Assembly (NCBI GenBank): GCA_026552975.1
Contig: JAPMTR010000065.1
Location: forward strand, 1 to 64,000
DNA from: Candidatus Methanoperedens sp.
GTDB lineage: Archaea; Halobacteriota; Methanosarcinia; Methanosarcinales; Methanoperedenaceae
Reading direction: 5' to 3'
DNA length: 64,000 bases
Shown: piece after piece, positions 8,625 to 16,629 of the stretch
Layout of the letters: every line of letters starts with the position of its first letter
How positions within the stretch are numbered: position 1 is the stretch's first letter
Translations under genes and position numbers: made by a program
Notes under the pieces: generated by a model
What the model was told of the DNA's origin: nothing
Databases searched by the model: none
The model's input: only the letters and a program-made list of their open reading frames with translations

Positions 8625-9137
8625 ATGAAGGAACCAGAGGAAGACTGTAAATTAGAGATTAACGCCCAGGAAGATGTATCAGTGTCAGAAGTCCTGAAAC
8701 TTTTGATAAAATATATCCTGTGTAAGATGAATCTTCAGAAGATATTATTTCTGTTCACGTTCCTATCCTTTGGGGCCGCAGATGGTATTTCCGCCGCATA
8801 TATGATAGATGAGCAAGGAGTTATCAGTGAATCAAATCCCCTTATACGGTACATGTATGCATCACGCGGGAAAGGTGGTGTTATTGAGATCAAGCTCTGG
8901 CTCGTCCTTATCATGCTTTATTTTGTATGGAATATCTCAAAGGGCAAAAATAATTACTGGATGATCAATGGTTTCTTATTCGCACTTTTCGTATGCGGTT
9001 TGATGGCCACAGGAGCCAATATTATGGCTACAAAGGGTCTTGAATATCCAGCTTCCAGCACGATCATCACGACATACCTTTTCCTCGTGTTGTTGTTAAC
9101 CATGCTGGGAGATGCTATGGACAGGCTTTATCATTGA
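8625..9137 (+). CDS. DUF5658-type membrane protein
   Basis: A 170-residue protein with a soluble N-terminal tail of about 38 residues and three or four membrane helices. The motif GAADGISAAYMIDEQG followed by SESNPLIRYMY matches the conserved D...E.NP pattern of DUF5658 membrane proteins. Function of the family is unknown. It follows the 7TM/Cys/DUF835 gene by three bases, which suggests that they act together in the membrane. Confidence 0.65.
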   Translation: MKEPEEDCKLEINAQEDVSVSEVLKLLIKYILCKMNLQKILFLFTFLSFGAADGISAAYMIDEQGVISESNPLIRYMYASRGKGGVIEIKLWLVLIMLYFVWNISKGKNNYWMINGFLFALFVCGLMATGANIMATKGLEYPASSTIITTYLFLVLLLTMLGDAMDRLYH

Positions 9138-9182
9138 AACGCCAATTTCATATAGCTTCAGGCATATTACACAATAGATATT

Positions 9183-10223
9183 ATGGCAAACGTAGCGATC
9201 ATCGGAAGTGAAAAATCAGGCAGGACAAGCCTTGCAGGAAAACTGGGAAAAAAAGGCACCGAGTCGGATATCACACTCTATAATTTTGTGAAAGGGGACA
9301 GGATATATGCATTCGTGGATTCAAATGGTTATCCATCTTCTTTTAAAACGCTTATCCAGGCGATCAATCTCTCGGATATCGTGCTTGTATGTATTCCTTC
9401 AACAGGCCTGAATGCACAGGTGGGAGAATGTATCGTAGCCCTTGACATGCTGGGGGACAAACGAGGACTATTTGTGATAACGATGTCGGATAAGTCAAAT
9501 CCTGCCGCTATTTCAGAATTATCAGAAAAGATCAAAACGATTGTAAAAGGAACTAACCTTGAAAAATGGGAAACGATCGCGGTTTCAAATACCACGTTCG
9601 AAGGACTTGAAAGTCTTAAAGAGAGAATTTTTATCCTTGGTGAAGAAGCACGCACATCAAATGCCTCCAAAATAAATCTCCCATCAAGGATCATTGTTGA
9701 TCATTTTTTTAATGTGACAGGCATCGGATGTGTGGTACTTGGAATAGTAACTCAGGGGACCATAAAGGAACACGATAAGCTGACACTGTACCCAACAGAA
9801 AGACCAGCAGAGATACGCTCTATCCAGAGCAATGACGTTGATATGAAATCAGCACCAGCAGGGACAAGGGTGGGACTTGCATTAAAAGGGGTACAATCCA
9901 AGGAATTTGATCGTGGCTATTTGCTCTCACAGAAAGAGGAAGTGGCATCTAAATTCAATTTGAAATGCCACCTCACAAAATTCACACAGGGACTTGGCGT
10001 TGGAGATGCTGTCCACCTGTTCGCAGGACTCCAGGATATTCCTGCAACAATAAACTCAATGACCATTGGCGGAAAGGATGCTACACAGGCGCCGCCAGGT
10101 TCTGATTGTATTGTTGTGCTAACGACCCAAAAAGCCATTGCGTACAGGAAAGATGACCGTTTCCTGATCATCCAGCTTAATAATCCAAAACAGAGGATAG
10201 TTGCAGGATGTGATGTAGCTTGA
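9183..10223 (+). CDS. EF-Tu/SelB-like protein with degenerate GTPase domain
   Basis: A 346-residue protein with the three-domain plan of EF-Tu/SelB. The G domain at about 1-160 is shortened and altered: the P-loop reads GSEKSGRTS, with Arg instead of the catalytic Lys, the Switch II-like DxxG may be DSNG, and the NKxD motif is replaced by TMSDKS. Domain 2 (about 168-250, including GIGCVVLGIVTQGTI and GTRVGLALKG) and domain 3 (260-346) look normal. Related non-canonical EF-Tu-like proteins occur in methanogens. It may bind a tRNA or ribosome without ordinary GTP cycling. It is not the main elongation factor. Confidence 0.75.
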   Translation: MANVAIIGSEKSGRTSLAGKLGKKGTESDITLYNFVKGDRIYAFVDSNGYPSSFKTLIQAINLSDIVLVCIPSTGLNAQVGECIVALDMLGDKRGLFVITMSDKSNPAAISELSEKIKTIVKGTNLEKWETIAVSNTTFEGLESLKERIFILGEEARTSNASKINLPSRIIVDHFFNVTGIGCVVLGIVTQGTIKEHDKLTLYPTERPAEIRSIQSNDVDMKSAPAGTRVGLALKGVQSKEFDRGYLLSQKEEVASKFNLKCHLTKFTQGLGVGDAVHLFAGLQDIPATINSMTIGGKDATQAPPGSDCIVVLTTQKAIAYRKDDRFLIIQLNNPKQRIVAGCDVA

Positions 10224-10259
10224 AACATGGACTTTTGTCATATGCAGGAAATTTGTCTG

Positions 10260-10280
10260 AACCGCGAACACGGATAGAAC
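10260..10280. repeat. Short fragment related to the dispersed ATCCGNG repeat
   Basis: The stretch containing ACCGCGAACACGGATAGAAC, just before the ATG at 10281, shares the ACACGGAT and ATAGAAC words with the 42-bp dispersed repeat at 22222 and 48061. It is too short to be sure that it is homologous. Confidence 0.3.
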
Positions 10281-11075
10281 ATGAATGATTCCCAGTATTA
10301 CAAACTTTGCAATGATGTAACAATTGAAATAAAAAAGGCGACTCTTGGTCTTATCGGGAAACCTGAAGCCGGGGAAATATTAAGAATAGGAGCAGATGGA
10401 ACGCCTACTGATAAGATAGATGACGTTGCAGAAAATGCCGCCCTGTCAGTACTTGAAAATGATGGAAGATCGATGCTTTTCATAAGCGAGGAACTGGGTG
10501 AGAAAAGGATAGGGGGAAAACCCGAGTTTACCTTCGTGCTTGACCCAATAGATGGGACATTCAATGCAGTTAACAACATACCTTTTTTTTGCGTTCCCAT
10601 TGCGATAGGAAGGTCTGACCTGTCAGATATAAAATATGGTTTTGTGAAGAATCTTGTCAATGATGATATCTATTTCGCCGAAAAAGGAAAAGGAGCATTT
10701 TTGAACAACAGGAAGATCCATGTGTCAAATATTTCAGAGATATCAAAACTCAGCGTGCTGTCATACAGCCACCGACCGAATGCAATGCCTGTCAATAATC
10801 ATAATGTCAGGCGTGTGAGGGTCTATGGAAGTGCAGGGCTTGAATTATGCTATGTCGCAGCGGGGTTATTCGATGCCTTTTTCGATATGCGTGGAATGCT
10901 TCGAATTACAGACATCGCAGCTTCAAAGATAATAGTTGAAGAGGCAGGAGGAATGATCACTGATGATAAAGGAGGGAAACTTCTTACGCCCCTTAATGTG
11001 AGGGAAAGATTGAACATGATAGCAAGCAATGGATTTGTGCATGATGAACTGCTCAAGACCTGTGTGGAGGAGTAG
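10281..11075 (+). CDS. Inositol monophosphatase / fructose-1,6-bisphosphatase family
   Basis: A 264-residue Mg-dependent phosphatase of the archaeal IMPase/FBPase family. Metal-site motifs are SEELGEK near residue 72 and the signature DPIDGTFNAV near 93, plus the C-terminal ITDIAASKIIVEEAGG near 212 with the third Asp. Archaeal members act on inositol-1-phosphate, fructose-1,6-bisphosphate and sometimes NADP. The NAD kinase gene starts six bases after its stop. In Methanocaldococcus the same two domains are fused in one protein (MJ0917, NADP phosphatase/NAD kinase), so this pair may be a split version that sets the NADP/NAD balance. The substrate is inference. Confidence 0.85.
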   Translation: MNDSQYYKLCNDVTIEIKKATLGLIGKPEAGEILRIGADGTPTDKIDDVAENAALSVLENDGRSMLFISEELGEKRIGGKPEFTFVLDPIDGTFNAVNNIPFFCVPIAIGRSDLSDIKYGFVKNLVNDDIYFAEKGKGAFLNNRKIHVSNISEISKLSVLSYSHRPNAMPVNNHNVRRVRVYGSAGLELCYVAAGLFDAFFDMRGMLRITDIAASKIIVEEAGGMITDDKGGKLLTPLNVRERLNMIASNGFVHDELLKTCVEE

Positions 11076-11081
11076 AAAATT

Positions 11082-11903
11082 ATGAAAAAGATCGGTTTAA
11101 TTTCACGATGCGATAAAGAAGGCGTACTTACTCTTGTTGAAAAGATAATAGTTCATTTACGATCCAGGGCGGATGTCCTGCTTGACCCGAAAACTGCCCA
11201 AAAACTCCATCTAAAAGGAACTGAAATGGCAGATATGAGAAAAAATGAAGCGGAATTTATAATATCAATTGGTGGCGATGGGACAGTTCTTCGCGGGATC
11301 CAAAAAATGGATGATCCACTCCCGGTTCTTGGGATTAACATGGGCACCATCGGTTTTCTTGTGGATGTGGCGCCGGATGACTCACTCTCCGTTATCGACA
11401 GGGTCCTGGAAGGTTTTGAGGTCGAAGAGCGTTCACGTCTGAGTATCATGGTTAATGATGAGATCCTGCCTTGTGCGACCAATGAAGTTGTTATAATTAC
11501 CGCAAATCCTGCCAAGATGCTCTCCTACCGGATCCTGGTTGACCGGAGCCATCTTGAAGAACTTAGGGCTGACGGGGTCGTATTCGCAACTCCCACAGGT
11601 TCGACCGCGTATGCCATGAGCGCTGGCGGCCCGATCATCGATCCAAGAGTTGATGGTATGGTAATAGTCCCGCTGGCGCCGTATAAGTTGTCCTCTCGCC
11701 CATGGGTCTTACCTGCAGGATGTGAGATAAAAGTTGAATTGACCACCCCGAAAAAGGATGCCGTGCTGGTGATAGATGGGCAGTATTCAAGAACGATAAA
11801 AGAGGAGGACAGAATCATTATAACAAGGGCGGATAAGCCGGCACGGTTTGTGAAAACGCGGGAAGATGGGTTCTTTGAGAAGGTAAGGAATAAGCTTGCA
11901 TAA
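11082..11903 (+). CDS. nadK: NAD kinase
   Basis: A 273-residue ATP-NAD kinase making NADP. The family signature GGDGTVLRGIQ is near residue 65, NMGTIGFLVD near 87, the NE/D-type NAD-binding loop near CATNEVVI at about 130 and the C-terminal GGSTAY-like element as TPTGSTAYAMSAGGPI near 173. Length fits the archaeal enzymes. Six bases separate it from the phosphatase-family gene upstream. Confidence 0.92.
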   Translation: MKKIGLISRCDKEGVLTLVEKIIVHLRSRADVLLDPKTAQKLHLKGTEMADMRKNEAEFIISIGGDGTVLRGIQKMDDPLPVLGINMGTIGFLVDVAPDDSLSVIDRVLEGFEVEERSRLSIMVNDEILPCATNEVVIITANPAKMLSYRILVDRSHLEELRADGVVFATPTGSTAYAMSAGGPIIDPRVDGMVIVPLAPYKLSSRPWVLPAGCEIKVELTTPKKDAVLVIDGQYSRTIKEEDRIIITRADKPARFVKTREDGFFEKVRNKLA

Positions 11904-11915
11904 GTTGGAAAAATA

Positions 11916-12533
11916 ATGGAACTAGAATTCAAAAAGGATAAAATAATATTTGATAGGGAACTTTCTTTACTTGATAGATTTGTTATAAATTTCACAGACC
12001 ATCTGGACAATAATAATATTAAATATGTAATCATATCAGGTTATGTTGCGATTCTTTTTGGGAGAAGCAGGATGAGCGAAGATGTGGACATTTTCATTGA
12101 AAATATATCTTTTGAGAAATTCTTGAAATTCTGGTCTGAAATTGAGCCAACCTACGAATGCCTCAATACAGGCAACTCTTATGAAGCATATGACGATTAT
12201 TTGAGAAATCATCAAGCCATTAGGTTATCTACTAAAGGAAGTTTCATTCCTAATATTGAGTTGAAATTTGTAAAAAATGACCTTGACAGGTATTCCCTCG
12301 AAAATAGAAAGCGAATAGAGCTCACAGATAAATCATTATATATATCCCCTTTTGAATTGCAGATTCCTTATAAGCTATTTCTGGGGTCTGAAAAGGATAT
12401 TGAAGATGCGCGGTTCCTTTTCAAACTTTTCAAAGATAATTTAAATATTGTATTGCTCAAAATGTTTCTATCCAGACTGAAAGTTCCAGATGATCAGGTC
12501 AAAAGATACCTGGGAGGTTTTGATGATAATTGA
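11916..12533 (+). CDS. Nucleotidyltransferase-fold protein
   Basis: A 205-residue protein. SGYVAILFGRSRMSEDVDIFIE at about 39-60 carries the hG[GS]...DxD pattern of the Pol-beta-like nucleotidyltransferases found in toxin-antitoxin and aminoglycoside-type enzymes. The rest is helical with FKKDKIIFDRE at the N-terminus, and includes PFELQIPYKLFLGSEKDIEDARFLF, which resembles the helical part of DUF6036/AbiEii-like proteins. It is more AT-rich than the NAD kinase before it, suggesting an accessory gene. Its end overlaps a 53-residue ORF by 11 bases. Substrate unknown. Confidence 0.7.
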   Translation: MELEFKKDKIIFDRELSLLDRFVINFTDHLDNNNIKYVIISGYVAILFGRSRMSEDVDIFIENISFEKFLKFWSEIEPTYECLNTGNSYEAYDDYLRNHQAIRLSTKGSFIPNIELKFVKNDLDRYSLENRKRIELTDKSLYISPFELQIPYKLFLGSEKDIEDARFLFKLFKDNLNIVLLKMFLSRLKVPDDQVKRYLGGFDDN

Positions 12534-12684
12534 CATTGAAGAATTAAAAAAAGAGAAAGATACCAATTTTAAGGAACGATTAGATTTCATAGACAAATAT
12601 GTTGAGTGGATAAAAACCACACCGAATAAAGTCTGGTCTAAACAACATAAAGACTTTATAGACAGTGCATTTAAAAAACTATGA
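12523..12684 (+). CDS. Small partner ORF of the nucleotidyltransferase
   Basis: A 53-residue charged protein starting MIIDIEELKKEKD and ending IDSAFKKL. I chose the ATG at 12523 rather than the earlier in-frame ATG at 12490, because GGGAGG at 12512-12517 lies five bases before it. It overlaps the end of the nucleotidyltransferase gene, so translation is likely coupled. The small size and overlap resemble toxin-antitoxin architecture, but I do not recognise the family. Confidence 0.6.
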   Translation: MIIDIEELKKEKDTNFKERLDFIDKYVEWIKTTPNKVWSKQHKDFIDSAFKKL

Positions 12685-12744
12685 AATCTCATCTGTATTA
12701 ATTGATGGAAAAATGATTTATATCCACCCTCTAATTGAGGAAGC

Positions 12745-13338
12745 ATGCGTATCGGAGTTATTGCCATCCAGGGAAATGTCGAAGAACATGTTGATTCCCT
12801 CAGAGCTGCATTGAAGCAGGCACAAATCGAGGCAGATATCATTAAAATAAAACACGCCGGATTGGTTCCATCATGTGATGCCATAATAATTCCGGGTGGT
12901 GAGAGCACGACCCTGGGGCGATTCATGGAGCGCGAAGGTATGGCTGGAGAGATAAGAATTGCGGCCAGATCAGGCATACCCATTATGGGAACATGCGCAG
13001 GGCTTGTTCTTCTTGCAAGAAATGGTGATGAACAGGTTGAGAAAACAAACCAGGCATTGCTTGGGCTGATGGATATCAGCATCAACAGGAACGCATTCGG
13101 GCGCCAGAAGGATTCGTTTGAATCATTGATCGGTTTTAAGGGATTTGAGGAACCTTTCAGGGCTCTGTTCATCAGGGCGCCGTGCATCACAGATCATGGA
13201 AAAGAGGTTGAAATATTATCTATTTACAATGGCGTTATCGTTGCAGCAAGACAGAAAAACCTTTTAGCCCTTGCCTTTCATCCTGAACTTACAGATGATC
13301 CAAGGATCCACCATTATTTTTTAAAAATGATAGGATAA
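12745..13338 (+). CDS. pdxT: Pyridoxal 5'-phosphate synthase glutaminase subunit
   Basis: A 197-residue class I glutamine amidotransferase that supplies ammonia to PdxS for vitamin B6 synthesis. Family motifs: IGVIAIQGNVEEH at the start, PGGESTTLGRFM near residue 52, the nucleophile Cys in GTCAGLVLLA near 84, RNAFGRQKDSFE near 112 and the His/Glu pair in AFHPELTDD near 178. Length is typical. pdxS is not in this window. The ATG follows GGAAGC, a weak ribosome site. Confidence 0.93.
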   Translation: MRIGVIAIQGNVEEHVDSLRAALKQAQIEADIIKIKHAGLVPSCDAIIIPGGESTTLGRFMEREGMAGEIRIAARSGIPIMGTCAGLVLLARNGDEQVEKTNQALLGLMDISINRNAFGRQKDSFESLIGFKGFEEPFRALFIRAPCITDHGKEVEILSIYNGVIVAARQKNLLALAFHPELTDDPRIHHYFLKMIG

Positions 13339-13345
13339 ATTCCTA

Positions 13346-14488
13346 TCATTTGGATCCTTTGTTCAAAGATTTCAGTTTTTCCTGGATAGCACTCTTTTCA
13401 TCCTCATATTCTTCATCCAGAAGCTCTCCTGATTTATATCTTGTTTCAAGTTCCTGTAATTTCAGACCCAATTCCTTCCTTCGGGGATCTATCCGGGCAT
13501 CGCTGTCCCCTTTTGATCCTTCAGATCCAGCCGCTTTATTACCTGAGTTTGTTCTTTCTGATTTTGCTTTGCCAGCATAAGAGCTGGAGGTTACTTTTAA
13601 TGGTTTATTAGAGTCACCCTGTTTCAATTTTTTACTAATGTATGGATATAATAATACAGCCAAAATTAAAATTCCAATTACAATATATACAGCATAATTC
13701 GTTTTTCCTGCTGGAATTGCCGATGAACTTGCCGATGAACTTGCCGATGAACTTGCCGATGAACTTGATCTTTCAATGGTTATTTCCTTGAATTGTGGAT
13801 CATTTAACCTGATTATATCTCCGGCATCTGAGGGATCATCTGTCTGAAGTTGATTCCTGTTCTCATCAAATAATTTAATAGAACTTTCCTGGGGCTTTGT
13901 AATTTTTACCACGAGCGCCGGAAGACCGGGTTTTCCCATATACCTGTAATTTATAGTTGTGGGATAGGCCAATTTCTTTGAAAATGTTCCTGATGCTGCG
14001 CTCGGGGTGCCAACAATGTATTCAACGACATATAAAAGAGGCAATGCGCTGTTTTTTTCAACATATTCCTGCCAGCTTATTATATTTCCGCTCTTGTTGA
14101 ATTCAAGCGTTATCAATCCTCCGCCTGTCATCATCTCTGATTTACTTACTTTGATGTTCTCGCTGCCATCGGGAAGCCATGTCCGAAGAGTGCCATAATA
14201 ATCTTTATCTCCATTATTTCTGAAAATAAGAGTTTCCCTGATGAACAATTTCTTTTCGGCCTGGAGCTGCACTGAATCATATTCGATGAGATGCTGCGCC
14301 ATTATGATATCCTGGTCTGAATCAGTGGCATTTGCAATGTCCTGTGGTTTCTGGATAGGGGTTTCCGGGGGAAGAATATTATTTGTATTTGTAGTTGTAC
14401 CTGCGCCCATTCCTGCAAACGCATAGACAGTGTTTATTAATAAGACGATCAGAAATATTGAGATCAAATATTTTTTTAATAGATTCAT
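13346..14488 (-). CDS. Secreted, C-terminally anchored protein with Ser/Ala repeat
   Basis: A 380-residue protein. Residues 1-25 form a signal peptide (LISIFLIVLLINTVYAFAG). The ectodomain at about 45-235 is beta-rich (YDSVQLQAEKKLFIRETLIF) and is followed by a low-complexity SSSA repeat near 240-257. A membrane helix lies near 265-285, then a basic, charged cytoplasmic tail ends in a coiled coil (LQELETRYKSGELLDEEYE) that resembles SHOCT-like tails. It lies just downstream of the pilin-like operon on the same strand and may belong to it. I do not recognise the ectodomain. Confidence 0.65.
   Translation of the reverse strand: MNLLKKYLISIFLIVLLINTVYAFAGMGAGTTTNTNNILPPETPIQKPQDIANATDSDQDIIMAQHLIEYDSVQLQAEKKLFIRETLIFRNNGDKDYYGTLRTWLPDGSENIKVSKSEMMTGGGLITLEFNKSGNIISWQEYVEKNSALPLLYVVEYIVGTPSAASGTFSKKLAYPTTINYRYMGKPGLPALVVKITKPQESSIKLFDENRNQLQTDDPSDAGDIIRLNDPQFKEITIERSSSSASSSASSSASSSAIPAGKTNYAVYIVIGILILAVLLYPYISKKLKQGDSNKPLKVTSSSYAGKAKSERTNSGNKAAGSEGSKGDSDARIDPRRKELGLKLQELETRYKSGELLDEEYEDEKSAIQEKLKSLNKGSK
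13719..13766. repeat. 12-bp tandem repeat, four perfect copies
   Basis: GCCGATGAACTT is repeated four times head to tail, encoding the Ser/Ser/Ala/Ser stalk of the membrane protein on the minus strand. The copies are identical, which suggests recent expansion and a length-variable stalk. Confidence 0.95.
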
Positions 14489-14548
14489 GGATTCACTTCT
14501 GTGTTATATAGATAAACAAAGGTCTCTTTAATCTTTCCATATTATTAT

Positions 14549-15910
14549 CTATGAGAATCCAATATCGACCTCATGGTCAATTATGTGCAGATAATTAATG
14601 GTTGGTGGCATGATATCGTAATCGAGTACATAGATCGTACCGGTTGCATTAAAACCATCCCATTTATCACTCGTCTTGGCCCCCTGATAAATTGCAAAGG
14701 TACCATCAGAGCTTATAAGTTTCATATAATGTTGTATCAGAACATCGAGGGGTACTGGACCTACATTTCCAGGTTTTTTGTATGTACCATTGTAAAGTGG
14801 ATCATTTAACCACGTACCAGAATCCTGATTAGAATTATATGATGCATTGACACTTGAATTAAGAAAATCCACGAACATATTATTGTTAATTATCATAGGC
14901 TGACATGATTCCCACGACTCATTAAAACCGCCATCATTATACATAACAACTATTGCCACCCCCTCTGTGCCACCCCCACATTTTTTCTGAAGATTAAGAT
15001 GGAATATATCTGAATCTGATTTAGGAGCACGAAAGTCAATTTCCATATTAGGATCAACTTCGGAAAAATTGAATGCGAACTGGTTCAGGGGTGTTTCATC
15101 CGAAACATCCATTCCGATCACTTCGATAGGAACTTCCAGATATCCAAACTGGTCTGAAGGTTTTGAGTTAAATGATACGACCACTTCCTTTTTGTGATCA
15201 TTTACCAGGGGAACAACCCCTGTCCTTTCTTTTATATAACTACCCCAGGCCTGGTAATAATCGCTCTTTAATCTCACAATGATCTTTTTGCCATAAATAG
15301 GATTTTTAAACATCGGGTCTTCTGAAGTATTTGGATAGATCGTTCTGGGAGAAGATGATGTACTTGCAAGAACACTAATTACTCCTTTACCCCCAGCCCA
15401 ACCTGTACTATTTACCCTGAAAATAGGAAATGTCAGGGTTTCATCATTAGTATAAAACTCCGGGGGCGATAACATAAGCGTATCTCCTGATGGATACATC
15501 CTGAATATTCCCCCATTTTCAAATGCGATCTTATTCCCATTTAAATTATATTCGAGTACCCCCAGTTGATCATTAAATATATCGCCCGGCGTATTCATAG
15601 TGATATTGAGCCAGTTTTCACTGGTATTCTGTGCCTGCATGAATCCACCCCCCAGATCGATCTTTGTGACCTGTGAAGGGGATGAACCGAATGCGACATT
15701 ACTGACCCTTCCATCCAATGCCGTCAGTGCCAGGATCTGGGTTTCCATTGATGCTGTATCCTGGATATCCGATTGGATGGGATAGGCAATAACTAACAGG
15801 ATGCTTATACCCAATAATACGATAGCTACAAGAAAAATATATCCAACAGTCTCTGAAACAGCTTTTTCACAATATATAAATTTTCGTACATCGTCTTTCA
15901 TGTTAAGCAT
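14549..15910 (-). CDS. Pilin-like secreted protein, sixth gene of the operon
   Basis: A 453-residue protein. A polar N-terminus (KFIYCEKAVSETVG) runs into a hydrophobic helix at about 20-42 (YIFLVAIVLLGISILLVIAY), the pattern of archaeal type IV pilin N-domains (the AVS motif at the helix start). The rest is a large beta-rich, Gly/Asn/Thr-containing ectodomain with several N-glycosylation sequons and one Cys pair (KKCGGG and WESCQP). At over 400 residues it is far longer than a major pilin, so I infer a large minor pilin or pilus-tip adhesin. Its start overlaps the upstream gene's end by eight bases. Confidence 0.7.
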   Translation of the reverse strand: MLNMKDDVRKFIYCEKAVSETVGYIFLVAIVLLGISILLVIAYPIQSDIQDTASMETQILALTALDGRVSNVAFGSSPSQVTKIDLGGGFMQAQNTSENWLNITMNTPGDIFNDQLGVLEYNLNGNKIAFENGGIFRMYPSGDTLMLSPPEFYTNDETLTFPIFRVNSTGWAGGKGVISVLASTSSSPRTIYPNTSEDPMFKNPIYGKKIIVRLKSDYYQAWGSYIKERTGVVPLVNDHKKEVVVSFNSKPSDQFGYLEVPIEVIGMDVSDETPLNQFAFNFSEVDPNMEIDFRAPKSDSDIFHLNLQKKCGGGTEGVAIVVMYNDGGFNESWESCQPMIINNNMFVDFLNSSVNASYNSNQDSGTWLNDPLYNGTYKKPGNVGPVPLDVLIQHYMKLISSDGTFAIYQGAKTSDKWDGFNATGTIYVLDYDIMPPTINYLHIIDHEVDIGFS

Positions 15911-16622
15911 CCAGTATCTCTGTAATTATTTGATTACTGTCAATCATTATAGAATCTACAGTTAAATTTGATGTTACAGTAGTCCTTGAATCATTGACCA
16001 CAATATCCATTCCCCCAATGTCTTCCAGGTATTTTTTCCACCCCATATAATAACTGCTGTTTATTTCAACGGATACATTTCTATTCACCGCATTTACAGA
16101 GTTAATAGAAGTAGAATATAGTTTATTTTTTATCCTGATGTTCCCTTCTCCTCCTGTCCAGTAATCCCCTATTAATTCCATTACAGGTATAGTTGTGATG
16201 TTTCCGGGGGAAAAAGACGGATTAGACACCATTATAACAGCACCATTTGGATATTTTACCCAGACACCTGTGTTTTCATAAGCCAGTGTTCTATCTTCGA
16301 ATATATACTCTAAGGAACTGACATTATATTTTATTCCACCAATAGTAATGGTGCTTTTATGACCAATTGTAAGCGTCCCACCATAAATTTTCAATTCAGT
16401 TACTCTTATAGGCGCCCTTTCATATCCAACTTTATCGATGTTTTGTGAAAGATATATAAAGGTATTTTCCATTTCCTGGAAATGTGCATTTTTTTCGGAT
16501 TTCTCAAGAATGGGCGCGCCAGAATAATAGACAATAGCACTTGAGATCAATACGATACCAAGAGTCAGGACAAAACTGACAGATTCGGAAACCGCGCTTT
16601 CGGATTGAATAAAATTTTTCAA
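15903..16622 (-). CDS. Pilin-like secreted protein, TTG start
   Basis: A 239-residue protein reading KNFIQSESAVSESVSF and then a 20-residue hydrophobic helix (VLTLGIVLISSAIVYYSG), a type IV pilin-like N-terminus. I chose the TTG at 16622 because GAGG at 16626-16629 lies three bases before it, right after the upstream stop. The longer ATG start at 16688 would overlap the upstream gene by 59 bases and add residues (CSPWATEQQEQ) that do not fit a pilin leader. The ectodomain is beta-rich with sequons and resembles that of the next gene in segments such as AYENTGVWVKYPNGAVIMVSNP, so the two look like paralogues. Confidence 0.7.
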   Translation of the reverse strand: MKNFIQSESAVSESVSFVLTLGIVLISSAIVYYSGAPILEKSEKNAHFQEMENTFIYLSQNIDKVGYERAPIRVTELKIYGGTLTIGHKSTITIGGIKYNVSSLEYIFEDRTLAYENTGVWVKYPNGAVIMVSNPSFSPGNITTIPVMELIGDYWTGGEGNIRIKNKLYSTSINSVNAVNRNVSVEINSSYYMGWKKYLEDIGGMDIVVNDSRTTVTSNLTVDSIMIDSNQIITEILDA

Positions 16623-16629
16623 GTTCCTC

